64,000 nucleotides of DNA from Narthecium ossifragum. Lineage: Eukaryota; Streptophyta; Magnoliopsida; Dioscoreales; Nartheciaceae. The translations under genes and the position numbers were made by a program. The notes under the pieces were generated by a model. The model was not told the origin of the DNA. It worked only from the letters and a program-made list of their open reading frames with translations, and did no database searches. Positions 22,994 through 34,643 of this stretch are shown here, in pieces. The stretch spans positions 21,743,851-21,807,850 of the forward strand of contig OY986973.1 in NCBI GenBank assembly GCA_963920575.1, in the 5' to 3' direction. Numbering within the stretch: the stretch's first letter is position 1; each line of letters starts with the position of its first letter.

Positions 22994-24767
22994 ATTGGGG
23001 TCATTGTAATAAATCTCTTTTGTTTCCCTAATTTCTTGTCATTTGTTCTGATTTGTTCAGAAATCAACATAGATACTTCTTTATTATGAAAAAAAAAAAA
23101 CAGTAGAAGCACCAATGAACTAAAATATTGGATTTTGTTTCTGTGTTTTTTTTCCAATGATTGTATCGATTGATAGCTAATCTATTTGATTGATCTCAAA
23201 ATAATATTTTCGCCTCATATAGTTTGGCATTGAGTTTAAAACATTTAAGTTTAAGTTTACTTTCATTCAAATAATATTATCTTCTATAATGCAAAATATT
23301 GTGGAAAGAAAACTTTGAAGCAAATGAAGTCTATAAGTTTGTCTTTTTTGAAGGAATCTTATGTTGAAGCTTTTCCTTGCAAGCAACAAGTTAGTAGATC
23401 ATATAAGCAACCAAATCTTAAAAACATCTTCAAAGATTGCTTATATAGTTACTAGTAAGTCCCCCAGTCACATGATAGGGTAACTACCCTCTCTCTCCAC
23501 CTTTCCCAATAACTCATCACTAACCCTCTATTTCCCCCACTAACTCTCCCTCCACGTAGGCTCCACGTAGGATAACCCTCTCCACGTCAGCTCCACATAG
23601 GACTACGAAAAGTTAATTTATAACCATCTCTCCATATAAGGATGATATGTATTATGTTTGTGGAGTTGCATGCAATCTGTGTAATTTAAATTCCACTTTT
23701 TTTATACCTTTTTTTGGATTTTAGATGGTATTAACTTTTTTTTCAACAATTTATGACAAATTAGTACTTTTATAATGTTTGCAAGTAGTCATTACATTAT
23801 CAAAAGTTTTCAAATTGTAAAAGCTTTTATTCCTGATGACAGAAACTAATTTGTTGGATGATTTATTCGACTTGGTAGTGACGAGAATATTAGTTGTAAA
23901 TCAATATAATAAAGAAGACAAATGAATTTAAAATGCATTAATGAATCAAGAATCATTTATTTTGAGTCTGACCAAATGTTCAAATGATCTCTATGTTTTT
24001 GGGATGTATAAAAATATTGTCAAAATTGCAGGGGATTTTGTGATATTTAGTAAAAATTCAGGAAATTAGATGAAATTAAACCTTATTTAATTTTAAAAGC
24101 TAAAATACACTTTTAAAATTGAGAATTAAACTCTATCAAGACATCTGCAAGCATATTTAAGACAAACTTGAAAGCGCTCTAAACTCAAAAGGTGAGGGAG
24201 AAGTTCTCCGACTACTCGCCGGAGATGATGCCAACCAGATTCTCATCAAAACCCGGTCGGGAGTCGTGTGCGGACCCGCGCGCGGAGACTGGATTTGCCC
24301 GGAATCCTTTCTATTGCAGCTCTCTCTCACCGATCCTTTCGGTTGATCGAGAGAGGAGAGAAGAAGACGCCGGCGAGCCGGGAGAGAAGGCCGCGCGAGA
24401 GGGGGAGAGAGCATCGCTCATCTCACGATTCGATTTAAAACGTGATGGGTCCCGCCAGCACTTCTTCCCATTTACCATGATGGAATCCTGGCCGTTGGTG
24501 TTAAGTAGATAGGGATCCACGGCGAGGATCTACTATGCAATAGCTAGCCCCCCGAATCCAAAGTTCCAAACCAACGAGGGCGACAACGGAATCCCTAAAT
24601 CCTAAATCACTCTCTCTCACTCTCTCTCTCTCTCTCGCGCGCGCGCTGCAACTCCTACCATCGCCACCCGCTGCCGCGTCTCCTCCTCGTCGCCAGCCAT
24701 TGGAAGGGCTTTGGGTTTTTGGGTGAGCACAGCGGAGCGAAGACCGGGAGCTCTTCGATAACCAGCC
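22994..24767. other. Intergenic and RPB6 upstream region
   Basis: AT-rich spacer, then a GC-richer stretch (24180-24767) with CT/GC microsatellites at 24609-24648, which is probably the RPB6 promoter and 5' leader. The frames at 24192-24512 and on the opposite strand overlap each other and show no domain. Around 23460-23620 there are repeated CTCCACGTAGG words. Confidence 0.5.
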
Positions 24768-27117
24768 ATGGCAGACGACGACTACAACGACATGGATATG
24801 GGGTTCGTCTCTCTCTCTCTCTCCCTCCCTCCCTATTGTCGGTACTCTTAAGCTTTGTGATTGAACTATTAGGGTTCTGTTCCCTGATCCCCTCACGAGT
24901 TCTTTGAAACCTCTCTCTTTCCCTATTGTCGGTACTCTTAAGCTTTGTGATTGAACTATTAGGGTTCTGTTCCCTGATCCCCTCACGAGTTCTTTGAAAC
25001 CTTTGCAAGGAAACGATCGTTTACATGACTAGTGGTGATCATCAGTTGTTTAGTTGTGTTAGTGTTCTGGAATCGATTTTATTCGTGCAAGTGTCGGATG
25101 CTTTTGAGGTCGGGAGAGTTTATCTCTTCATTGTTCAGATTAATTCATTTTAGGGTTTATTCGCCGTTGGTATTGATCTTTTAGGGCTTGTTATCTGTTT
25201 GTTATTTCTCAATTACGGGTTTTTGCATGCGGTTGGTTCAGATTGAGTCATTTTAGGGTTTATTAGCCGTTGGATTTCTTATGGATATTATGATCATTTA
25301 GGGCTTATTCTCTATTTGTTAATTTTCAATTAGGGGTTTTACATGAGGTTGGTTCTACATCAATTACGCCTCTGTTTTGCCCTAGGATAGTACTTTTATG
25401 TAACAAATGTTGGACTCCAAGTATATTACGTCTTTCTTTGCATAATAATACGCGAAGTGATAACCAAGGTTTGTACCAGGTGGCATTAATCTCACAGGCA
25501 ATGTATTAAAATTTTTATTCATGTATCTATTTTACATCATTTGGTTGGAATATTCTGCTAAATAGTGATTCTTGTGGACATGGAGGTAGTACAAAGAAGG
25601 CATTAATTGCTGTTTTGCTTCAGCTTTACTTGACTCGCTCGTCTATAATTTATCCTTTCAGTGTTCTTGTCTTATAATTTCCGGCTGTTAGGAGAAATGA
25701 GTGCTGATTAATTTTCACTTCGAACTTTTGAATGTTTGTTTTGAGTTTGCAATAGTATAGGGTTTTCATTCCACATTAATGGGAATTGATCTATGCAGGT
25801 ACGAGGATGAGCCACCGGAGCCGGAAATTGAGGTGGAGATTAGCCTTAGTTTTTGGTTTTTTGATACTTCGACAGCAAATATTGATAAATGGGCACGTAT
25901 AGGAAGGAGCCGAGGAGGAGGATGTGGAGAATAACAATGAGGATCTTCCTGATGCTTTAGTGGCGGAAGGGGAAGAAAAGGAGGAGCAACTACCAGCACC
26001 ACGTTCTAGAAAGACTTCAAAATTTATGACTAAATATGAGCGTGCAAGAATCTTGGGTACACGTGCTTTGCAAATCAGGTATGCCTTGTCTCTTGGTGCA
26101 CGCTCCCCTTGCCTTCTCCTGTGTTAACTTTGTTGACTTGACTGAACAGCATGAATGCACCTGTTATGGTTGAATTGGAGGGAGAGACTGATCCACTGGA
26201 GGTAAGCTGCTTATATGGTACCTTTTTGTGCAATATGCATGCAATGGATGGTTCAGTTCAGATTTTTCAAGTGTTCTGGATTGGAGATATTTTAAATTGA
26301 ACATCAATTGCTGTACTTATTTGCGGTTCATCCTGTCCTGCCGTTGATGCTTAGTTAAGGCAATTGGTGGGTACTTTTGCTCATTTCAATGAAGTCCTGG
26401 ATTTGACTCATTGGCTGTATCATGTGGGCAAGCCAACTACTTCAATTAATATTATGGTACTTCATATTTTGAGCACTATCTGGTAGGACAATTAGGCCAA
26501 ATTTTAACCACATTCAACCTTGATTTTACTCTCAAGGTATTTAGACACCTATATATTAAATTTATAACATTCTACATATTCTTTTATCGGACGTAGGGTT
26601 TATGTTTTAAACACCTAGACTCGCTCTCAGTTTGTTATGTTAAGAACTGAAAGATTTAGTTTTTAGCATGTTGGTTTTTTCTTTGAAGATGCCTGGTTAT
26701 GATTGGCTATTTTTCTGATTAGCATAATGTAACTTGTAGTGCAGTGTTGCAGTATGACTTAGTTGTTGCAATTGCTTCCTGACGGTGCTCTCCTTGCTTT
26801 TGATGTCCAAAGACTGACTATTCCTATCAACTTTTGCTTTTATGCAACTGTAGATTGCAATGAAGGAACTTAGGGAGCGGAAGATACCCTTTACAATTCG
26901 TCGTTATCTTCCTGATGGAAGGTGAGTGGAAGATACTGTCTTCATTGTTATGCGCTGTTTCATCCATTGTTTTGCGGTATTTGGTTTTCAGTTATCATGA
27001 TAATCATTCTAATATAGATTTATTTTGACTGCTGTCACAATTTACAGCTATGAGGACTGGGGAGTTGATGAGTTGATAGTGGAAGATTCTTGGAAGAGGC
27101 AAGTGGGTGGGGACTGA
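24768..27117 (+). CDS. RPB6: RNA polymerase I/II/III shared subunit RPABC2 (Rpb6), six exons
   Basis: Exons are 24768-24802, 25799-25832, 25903-26078, 26150-26201, 26854-26921 and 27048-27117, all GT-AG with closing phases. The product is 144 residues, the usual plant length. The N-terminal third is acidic ([10 protein letters not shown], then [14 protein letters not shown]). The conserved core begins [19 protein letters not shown] (about 64-82), then [19 protein letters not shown], and the end reads [19 protein letters not shown]. Rpb6 is a small subunit at the base of the clamp, common to all nuclear RNA polymerases, where it helps assembly and stability. Intron 1 is near 1 kb and starts with a tandem duplication. 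It was identified from the near-invariant core. Confidence 0.96.
24831..25002 (+). repeat. 82-bp tandem duplication in RPB6 intron 1
   Basis: 24831-24912 and 24921-25002 are identical as read by eye, with an 8-base spacer giving a 90-base period. Each copy contains CTATTAGGGTTCTG. The block begins 28 bases inside the intron, so it does not touch the splice donor. Identity suggests a recent event. Confidence 0.9.
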
Positions 27118-28806
27118 CGCTTAATCCGTCTTATGCTGAATGTGAATCTCTTCTCTTTCTGTTTATTCGGGTTCTTGGATCTTTAGTTTGCAACTAGTCA
27201 ATGTCGAAGGGAAAGATCTGTAAGCCTCCATTGGCGTGTAGTAGATGAACAGACAGTATCATGAACTATGCACTGTTTTGTGACCTGAATGCAAGTGTCG
27301 AGTCTTGTTCTCATGATTTTCTATTTGCAGTTGTCCAATAATCCTTGGTTTTAACTTTGTTATTGTAAGTGTTTTGAGGTATGTCATAGATCCTTTCTTG
27401 AGAACTCTACTACATGTTGAAAAGGTAATTAGGGATTCATCTAGTTGTTGCTTTGTACCAATCAACACCTCCACCTTGGAAGGTGTTGCATTTAAAAAGA
27501 TGATAATGATGGAAAGATGAAAATGCATTTGAGAAGATAAAAGTAGAGTTAAAAAGATAAAAATACAGTTAAAAAGATGAAAATGTAGTTTAAAAGATGA
27601 AAATGCAGGAAAAATAAAAATGTATTTTTATCTTTTTGGATTTGGATCAGATCAGACCTAGATTGCTTGGTTGGGTTGAACCGGTTCAAGCCACTTGGCT
27701 CGGCTAAAGCACCTTAGGCTAATGGTGCTTGACGAGGAGGACGCGCGATCGCGAGGGGGGGAGGTGGTGGGCGGCAGATCTTGCCTAGGAACGGTTGAAG
27801 AAGGGTCGTAGGTCGGCGAGATGGCCGGATCCCGGACTGGGCGGAGCTGGAGAACATGCAGGGTGGCGGATTTCTATGAGTTGGCGCTGGATCTAAGAGG
27901 GAGGAGGAGCTCGGATGGGCTCCCGACGTGGACGGAGGCTAGGAAGGACGAGCGACATCAAGGCCTTGTTGGGCGGCGTTGGGTTTTGGTGAAAGCCGGG
28001 GCTCAGGGACGGGAGGCGTCGACAGCGTCGTCGGGTGGAGTGGAGCTTTCAGGTAGCCATGGTGGCGACAGAACTGGGAGGAGGAGTTGCCGTGGCCTTA
28101 TCAGAGGAGGGTGGAAGCTTGGTGAGATGGGCGGATCTGGCCGAATCTAGGAAGTTGATGGACCTCAAGCGGTTCCTAGTGTTGGATTTCGTCGGAAAAG
28201 ACGGTTGCGACCAAGGGAGGGACGACGCCGGGCGTTGGATCTCGCTAGAAGGACGCCGGGGAAGGAGCGGTGGAGTCATGGTGCTTGAATCCGAGATCAG
28301 GAGGGTTACCATAGGAGAGATCGCCGGGAAAGGGGTGGTCGCCGGAGTGGATGGCCGGCGGAGAATGTGAGGTTTCTCTTGTCGGAGGAGAGAGAAAAGG
28401 GTGGAAAAAAGAAAAAAAAAAGAAAATGATATATTGGTTTTTTTTACCTGATTTGGGCTTATTGACCCAAAACAAAATGGGTCTAGGGTTTTTGACAAAG
28501 AGCATGGGATCTTAGATAAAGAGGGGGTCAGATTTGGGGTTTTGGACCAATGCCTCTTGTAGTGGTTGGTACAAAATAACTCATTATAATTAAGTAACAG
28601 TCTTTCTTATTCTCCTTACTATATTGTCATCGACCACCCTAGGGCGACACACAACCTTGGTTCCTTAGGATGTCAAAGTATGACCCGACCCAAACACTAC
28701 TAGAAGGTGGTGTGGGTTTCTAGTTGGGTCGAGTCAAGTTTAACATTTGATAACAAGTCGGGCTTAGTTTGTCAATGAACACAACCCTGGCTCAACTCTA
28801 TATAAC
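27118..28806. other. RPB6 3' region and GC-rich repeat-like spacer
   Basis: 27118-27520 is probably the RPB6 3' untranslated region and flank. At 27530-27620 there is a short array of AAAAGATGAAAATG-like units. 27700-28370 is GC-rich with overlapping frames on both strands and no recognisable domain. CCTCTTGTAGTG at 28552-28563 resembles the end of a CACTA transposon read in reverse, but I found no matching partner end, so no element is called. Confidence 0.4.
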
Positions 28807-28959
28807 TAGGGGTGTCCAAAAAGCCCAATTGACCCGGCCAGGTACGTGTCCGGCCCGGGTGTTGGCCCTGCTGGACCGAGCTGATCCGGGTTTAGGGCCG
28901 GACCAGGGCCCCTTGGTCAAAAACCCGGCCCGGTCTGGGTTTTAAAGAAGCCCAACAAA

Positions 28960-29374
28960 TGAATCCAACTCCATCATCCCTACCGTCCATATGAGCCCAA
29001 TATCTCCTCAGCTCCTTCGCCGATATGAACCCGTTCTTATCTGCATCAAACACCGCGCCTCCGTGAGATCCTCCACACTGGACGCCGTCGCAGTCGGCCA
29101 CCTTCACCATCCCCTCCGCCTCGCGCATCGCCGTGGACTTCTTGTGCCCGAGGCACAGCAGGACCTCGCTGAGCTCCAGCGGCAATATCTTGCCGTCGCC
29201 ATTGGAGTCTATCAGCTGAAAGACCTACTTCAGTTGGGTGGAAAGCTCTGTGTTTGAGTACGGAGAGGAGAGGCAGCTGAAGTTGGCTGACAACTTGGGC
29301 TTATTAGATCTTTTCCTCTTAATGCAAGCATCTCTAACTTTGTCGAAGAACTTGGCTAGGTGGCTTTGATGCAT
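28960..29374 (-). pseudogene. Captured calmodulin-like (CML) gene fragment
   Basis: From the ATG at 29374 the minus strand encodes a leader (MHQSHLAKFFDKVRD) and then an EF-hand region (VFQLIDSNGDGKILPLELSE). VAKV-type helix text and the start of a second loop (VADCDG) follow. After an internal deletion comes part of a later hand (VFDADKNGFISAKELRR), beyond which the match ends. An in-frame TAG sits just before VFQLID, where relatives have a glutamine. It cannot make a full CML. It lies wholly inside the hAT ends, so it is a captured fragment of a host EF-hand gene. Confidence 0.85.
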
Positions 29375-29831
29375 GGTTCTGGATCAGATGATGAGAGCTA
29401 ACTGGAAGAGAGGTGGTAGTGGTGGCGGAGATGAGCTAGGTTCGGTTGGTCAGAATGGTGTATATAAATGATTGAGTTTGGCTGCAGGAGGGTTGTGCTG
29501 GTGGTGGGAGGGAGTTTGGCTGCAGGAGGGTTGTGTTGGTGGTGGTGGTGGAAATGATTAGTTTGGCTGCAGGAGGGTTGTGTTGGTGGTGGGTGGGAGG
29601 TGTCACCGGGAAAAATAAGGGAATAAAATTTTCTCGCTTACTTGTCCGATGATGGCACCAAGAGACCCCCTCGTTGAGCCATGCACACCGCCGCCGCGCC
29701 CACACGCCGCTTGTGCTCCGCTCGCACGTCGTCTGCACGCCGTCTGTGCACCGCCTGCGCACTCCGCCTGACAACCCGATCGTCTCTTGACCAGCCCTCT
29801 TTTTCGCCTTGTACACACACAAGACTCACAC

Positions 29832-32432
29832 TGTGAGGACCCGTATCTCCAACCCGGTCCGATCGCGTTAGATCGAGGGTCTGGTTTTGTGGTTTGGCCT
29901 GGTTGGCCTTGGGATGCAATCGGTTGATCGCATCGCTGTTTTTGACCCCAGTGACATTTTGGTAAATATGCTCCCTGGTGGTCAGTTTCACACCCGCGTT
30001 ACACACACGGCCTTGGATTGATGTATGTGTTTGATTAGAACCTTAAGGGCGCTTCCGATAGGAAGATCGGAGCTCGATCGAGAGAAATCGAATCGGACGG
30101 CTGTGATCGATTTCAGCTTTCTATTTAAGCTCTCCTCCTTTCTCTCTTTTCTTTCTTTCTTCTTTTCCTGTCGTTCTCTTTCTCTCTCTCTCCAATCGGC
30201 TGAGCTAGGGCTTGGAGGCGCGATCTTCGGGGAGTGGATCTTGGCGATCGGACTTGGCGGATGCATGGAGGAGCTGCCCTGCTTGTTCAAGTAGGTGTTT
30301 CTACCTCGATCTTATGATCGGGTTCTCCTAGGATAGGTTTATTGTATTTTCGCTGTAAGAATACATGTTAGAATGTTGTGTAACTTGTAGCATGTGTATT
30401 ATGGCTTGTGTAGAGAGTAGCCCTATAACTTGGTTTTCATATTTTATCGGATGATATCCGTATTATCGCCGTTTTGTCGGGTTTTGACCATTTCAACCTA
30501 GATTGGAGATTTAACTATAAAAATCGTGTTTTCTTCGCACCATTGGCTTTCCCATCATTGGTTACGCATGCTTGCAAAGTTTTATCAACTTCCAACATGA
30601 TTTGATCATTCAAATCCAAGAAATTGGATTTTCGGCACTGTTCTGAGGAACTGTGTCGTGGGGCTGACGGTCGATCGGTGGATCGACCATCAAGCGTTAA
30701 TACGCTTCTTTCGGGCCTGACGGTCGACCGTCGTATCGACCATCGGGCTCTGTCGCGTTTTTGGCCTCCCACGGTCGATGCCCCGATCGACCGTGGTTCC
30801 TTCTTCTTTTCCTTTTCGCCTCACGGTCGACCGTCGGATCGACCGTCGCATCGTTCGTGAGGCTCTGTCTCGTTTGGGGCTTCCCAGGGTCGATGCACCG
30901 ATCGACCATGACCTTTATGCCTTTCCCTCATTTGACCCCACGGTCGACCGTCGGATCAACCGTGGACTCACGGTCGACCGTCAGATCGACCGTGTGCCAC
31001 TGAGCTATGTCTGCTGGTTTCCTTTGATTGGTTTTCATCCATGATAGATATCCAATCATGTTAGGAAGCATACACGTCGTTTTCACGGGATTTTCGAGGG
31101 ATTTCTATCGAGATTGAGAATTGAATCGCGTACTTATCTTTTTGGCAAATTCACTTGTTGTCTCGCATTTAAATACTTGGTTGATGGTAGATTTAAATGC
31201 TTATAGCTTTCTTAGCCGTTAGCTAACTATGAGTGTTAGCTAACGAGGTATTGTGAAACATTAGCCTGATGCCGGCGTGTGCCGAGGGCTATTGTATAAC
31301 TGTTGGCCAGTTACCGGCGGGGTAACTGTGGAACCTTAGTCTGTCAGGTGCAAGAGAGCACTGAAGACTATTGTATATCTGTATCTATCTCTTTAAGCTA
31401 ATCTTTGTTCGGTTAGTATAGATTATTTGTAATTGAGACCCTTGCTATGCTCACCCCGTTGGCTAGCTGCAGGCTATGCCTGGCCCTGTATGATTATTGT
31501 CATGTTGTTGCATGTCTATATCTCGTTATCTGTGCCTGAGCATTGCATGCATTTTGTTTGCATTAGAGGCATATCAGATTAGGTGGGCGATGTGTTGATC
31601 GCCGATCCGAGGCTCTCGGCTAACTCGGATCTAGCCTTAGGACCGTGGCTAGGTAGTAAGGATTAGGGCGTGATTGTATAATTGAATCTCATGTTATTGA
31701 GGATTTGCGATAGTTGACTTTGATCAATGCTTGAGGTTTAGAGGTCGTGTTGTCTTCCAAGGCCAAGTGCTGAGGATGGATGTCGATGCGTTCCCGACAT
31801 GGTCCTCCAAGGCATGGTATTCCTGCCTGGGTAAGGGTGATCCTGCATGTTACTCTTCCTTGGCCTCCTGGTAACATGTTCAGGAGAGAGGTTTCATGAC
31901 AGGAGCCCTTGGGACATTGATAGGGGTTGTGGGACCTCGTGGCATTCTTTAGGCTTGACCGGGAAGACAACACTGTTGTTGTTTTCTTCCTTTCAGTGTG
32001 CCGTAGAGGAGAACCCTACTGAGCTTATCGCTCACTCCTACCCGGGTTGCGTTTGCAAGTGCAGGTGCAGGCGTCAGTTCTTTAGTAGTGGAGCAGGCGG
32101 GATCGGCCTTTGGTGGCGTGACTACTTCCAGAGGTGCTTGAGGTTGCTGGAGGACGACTGTTGTACTTTTGGTGGACTTTGTATATTATAAACATCTTCG
32201 AGGATTTTTTTGGATTATTGTATAATATCTTTCCCTTGGAGGAATTTGATAAAGAATTTTGTATCAGTACAATTTGATGTATTTATAAATTGGATTACTG
32301 TTTCACCTCTGAAATATATAATTGTTTAAATTTATCTGTCTCTTCCGCATTGTATCACGCCAGTTGGAGATGAATAGTGATAGGAACCCTCACACCTCGT
32401 CCTGGATGAGTTTTCTGAGCCGGGGTGTGACA
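29832..32432 (+). mobile_element. 2.6-kb solo LTR nested in another LTR
   Basis: It begins TGTGAGGACCCG and ends GGGGTGTGACA, with 5-base duplications CACAC at 29827-29831 and 32433-32437. A TATA-like CTATTTAAGC sits near 30120 after GATCGATC-type words. Relatives in reverse orientation occur at 60001-61369 and, truncated, at 52130-52640. The region near 30660-31000 holds an array of palindromes. No gag/pol is present. By length and style it is probably from a Ty3/Gypsy element, but there is no coding evidence for that. Confidence 0.8.
30667..30993 (+). repeat. Array of seven 24-base palindromes in the LTR
   Basis: Units of the form ACGGTCGA-N8-ATCGACCGT start at 30667, 30720, 30771, 30823, 30886, 30940 and 30970. 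Most are spaced 51-54 bases apart (one 63, the last 30). The palindrome is better kept than the spacer, although spacers repeat words such as CTCTGTC-CGTTT and GGC-TCCC. The arms are rich in CG and GATC. Confidence 0.85.
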
Positions 32433-34316
32433 CACACGAATATGGGTAATGGATGAGATCCCAACTCCTTTATTGACCAATGATTACAAGAGCACTCTTC
32501 TCTCGCCCCCAATCCGGTGGAGTACAATCACTCTCAATACAAGAAGCTTTCACCCCAAAACCCTAGAATCTCGCTTCACAATCCGATGTAGACGACGACT
32601 CTAAACCCAACACTTGGGTTGCTCACCCCGTGAGCTAGCACATATGACCCTCTCTCAACGTCTAGCCAAAGCCTCCCCTTTAGCCTATATGCTAGAGCCT
32701 TTCATCCTATGCCCATGCTTGATCATACTCCACATGATCTGATCTCCGCTCCCAACATCTAGCCATAGCCTCCCCTAAGGCCTAAATGCCAAAGCCCTTA
32801 TCTCACATCATGCCCCTCATGATGATCCCGTGATCATGCCCCTCATGATCCCCTGATGATGATGCCTCTCATCATGCCAAACCCCTTGGCCGACCTACTC
32901 CTTATATAGAGGAATAGCCCTTGGCTTGCTCCAACAAGCCACTCCTAAGAAGTCCTAATCAAAGTCCTGGGCTTCATGCATATCCAATCATGCAATCCAC
33001 CTTTTACAAAGCATCCTAGCCTATCTGGACTCTTACATGAGTTAAGACTTGCTTTAAGATAGCCATGATCACAACTTGACTCAAAATAGAACTCCTTCCT
33101 ATTCGTCCGCGCCAACAACAACTTTCCCTGTGCCAAACTTCATATTCCCCGTGTCAACACCTATTTCAAGTCGAATGCACGTGAGACATTTGAATTTGCT
33201 CGGCTGGATCGTCCTCCAAGGCCTATCCGCTCCGCCTGGCGCGCCGTCTCCTAGTCCGACTCGGAGTCGTACCTCATCTTCAAATTCTTCCGTGTCAAAA
33301 CTGTTTTTGATCGCGCCATCAATCTCGGAGCTTCCATCCCAAGTGGAATTAGGTGATTAGCCCGCGTGGCTTGCTCTCTAGCACTTATTGCATCAGCATA
33401 GACAAGCCAAGTCCTAGTCTGACTAGGACTGGGCTTCCTGAGAGCGCGCGCGCTCGACTCGCGAGCCCCTCTTGGTCGCCTTGGTGCGTGTCCCACTCGC
33501 TTGACTTGCTCCCGCGCGCGTCATGCTCTGCTGGGCTCGCGTCGCACCGCGTCCTGGCGCGCCGTCTTCCTCCTTGGCCCGGTCCGTCATGCCATGCTCA
33601 GAATTCGTCGCGCCATCTTTGGGGAAATGTCGTCTAGCCTCGTTCAAGGATGTTTGCTCGTGCGATCATGATGTTTCCATGCTGCCCATGGCTTGGTGTG
33701 ATGCACCGCGCCATGGCCCATGTCAACTCCGGCTGACACGCGTCTTGCTCGATAGGATCCCTTCATGGCTCGCCAAGTTCTGCTTTGGCTCGGTCCGTCG
33801 TGCCATTTTTAACTTCGTCGCGCCATCTTCAAGATCCCTCGTGCCATGGTCGTGTCATGGGCTCCAGCCCCTGACATGAGGAGGGTTGGGTTGTGTTGGT
33901 GGTGGGAGGGAGAGGGTCTGTGGAGAACATAGGAAGAAAGATGGGAGAGGAGAAAGGGGCTGGCGGGCTGGGTTCGACCCGGTCCGGTCCGGCCCAACCC
34001 GGTTTTCAAGCTGGGCAGGGTCGTACTGGGCCGAATCGGGTTGTAGGCCAATTGGCCCGGTACGGGCCCGGCCCGGATGACTACCAGGGCCGGACCGGTA
34101 TTGCCCCCAACTCGGGCCGGCCCGGCCCGGATGGACACCCATATATATAACTCGAGATAAGAATTTTGAACGAAAACCTGCTAACAAATTAAGAAATATC
34201 CATCTTTTCTTTTTAAACAGACGGTCATCCGTCCAAGATGCGCCTGAGCTTACTGTCATCCATACGGCTAGCTATGGGTTGACGTGATGTCTATCTCGGT
34301 CACTTCCAGCGTTTAC

Positions 34317-34324
34317 TATATATA
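34317..34324 (+). promoter_or_regulatory. Likely TATA box of the RADIALIS-like gene
   Basis: TATATATA lies 59-66 bases 5' of the chosen start codon and only about 175 bases from the end of the hAT element, so the transposon sits in the proximal promoter. Confidence 0.55.
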
Positions 34325-34382
34325 GAAGAAGATCTCATGAGAGTTTGCTTTGTTTGCCTTTGTACTACTAAGTTACATCTCA

Positions 34383-34643
34383 ATGCCAGCAAAGGATCTC
34401 TTGCAAACCACCCATGCTGCAGCTGCTCCTCGGAAGCCTCATCAAGCTGCATGGACATGGCAGGAGAACAAGCTGTTCGAGATCGCCTTGGCGACGGTCC
34501 CGGAGAGTACGCCGGACCGGTGGGCCGTCGTGGCTTCGCATGTTCCTGGAAAGACTCCCCGGGATGTGTTTGATCACTACCTGAAGTTGGTCCATGACTT
34601 GGATCTGATAGAAGCCGGCATCTTTGATAGGGATGAGGATTGA
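34383..34643 (+). CDS. RADIALIS-like SANT/MYB protein
   Basis: The product is 86 residues from MPAKDLLQ; an in-frame ATG 33 bases upstream would add a hydrophobic stretch unlike the family and was not chosen. A single SANT/MYB repeat spans about residues 22-75: WTWQENKLFEIALATVPEST, PDRWAVVASHVPGKTPRDV, then HYLKLVHDLDLIEAG. The spaced tryptophans and the PGKT motif are typical. RAD-like proteins lack a second repeat and an activation domain. In Antirrhinum, RADIALIS competes with other MYB-type proteins for partners in flower asymmetry; others act in growth control. An AATAAA lies at 34768. One exon is shown; a 3' intron after the stop cannot be excluded. Confidence 0.9.
   Translation: MPAKDLLQTTHAAAAPRKPHQAAWTWQENKLFEIALATVPESTPDRWAVVASHVPGKTPRDVFDHYLKLVHDLDLIEAGIFDRDED

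Larger units (their letters stand above)
29601..33876 (-). mobile_element. Probable solo LTR inside the hAT, itself interrupted
   Basis: On the minus strand it starts TGTCAGGGGC and ends CCCGGTGACA, so both ends form the inverted repeat TGTCA/TGACA. Flanking pentamers are GGAGG (left) and TGAGG (right), four of five matching. A TATA-like CTATATAAGG lies on the minus strand near 32905. Removing the nested LTR at 29832-32432 and one copy of its target repeat leaves about 1.67 kb with no coding domain. The flanking hAT sequence is colinear across the insertion. Confidence 0.6.
28807..34143. mobile_element. hAT element with captured gene fragment, split by nested LTRs
   Basis: The left end TAGGGGTGTCC and the right end GGACACCCATA are inverted repeats with one mismatch, flanked by the perfect 8-base duplication TATATAAC... 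read as TATATAAC at 28799-28806 and 34144-34151. Subterminal regions are packed with GGCCCGG/CCGGACC motifs. Without its LTR insertion (29601-33876) the element would be about 1.06 kb. Its interior holds a calmodulin-like gene fragment instead of a transposase, making it a Pack-type non-autonomous hAT. The left and right inner flanks share GGAGGGTTG-TGTTGGTGGTGGG repeats. Confidence 0.85.

Noticed and set aside
23450..23480. Second Helitron end (ACTAGTAAGTCCC)
   Set aside because: A CTAG is present but there is no convincing hairpin at the required distance.
24192..24986. Open frames on both strands around the RPB6 5' end
   Set aside because: They overlap each other and the RPB6 leader, and come from GC/CT-rich and tandemly repeated sequence.
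27821..28505. Long GC-rich open frames on both strands
   Set aside because: Arg/Gly-rich translations without a known domain; the pattern is typical of GC-rich repeat DNA.
28552..28563. CACTA transposon terminus
   Set aside because: Only one possible end was seen; no partner inverted repeat or 3-base duplication was found.
30667..30993. Regularly spaced repeats resembling a CRISPR array
   Set aside because: The units are palindromic motifs inside a plant LTR with similar, repeating spacers; there are no cas genes and the genome is eukaryotic.
33076..33879. Arg/Ser/Pro-rich frames on both strands
   Set aside because: They lie within the LTR at 29601-33876 and arise from its repeated GCGCCATC-type words.
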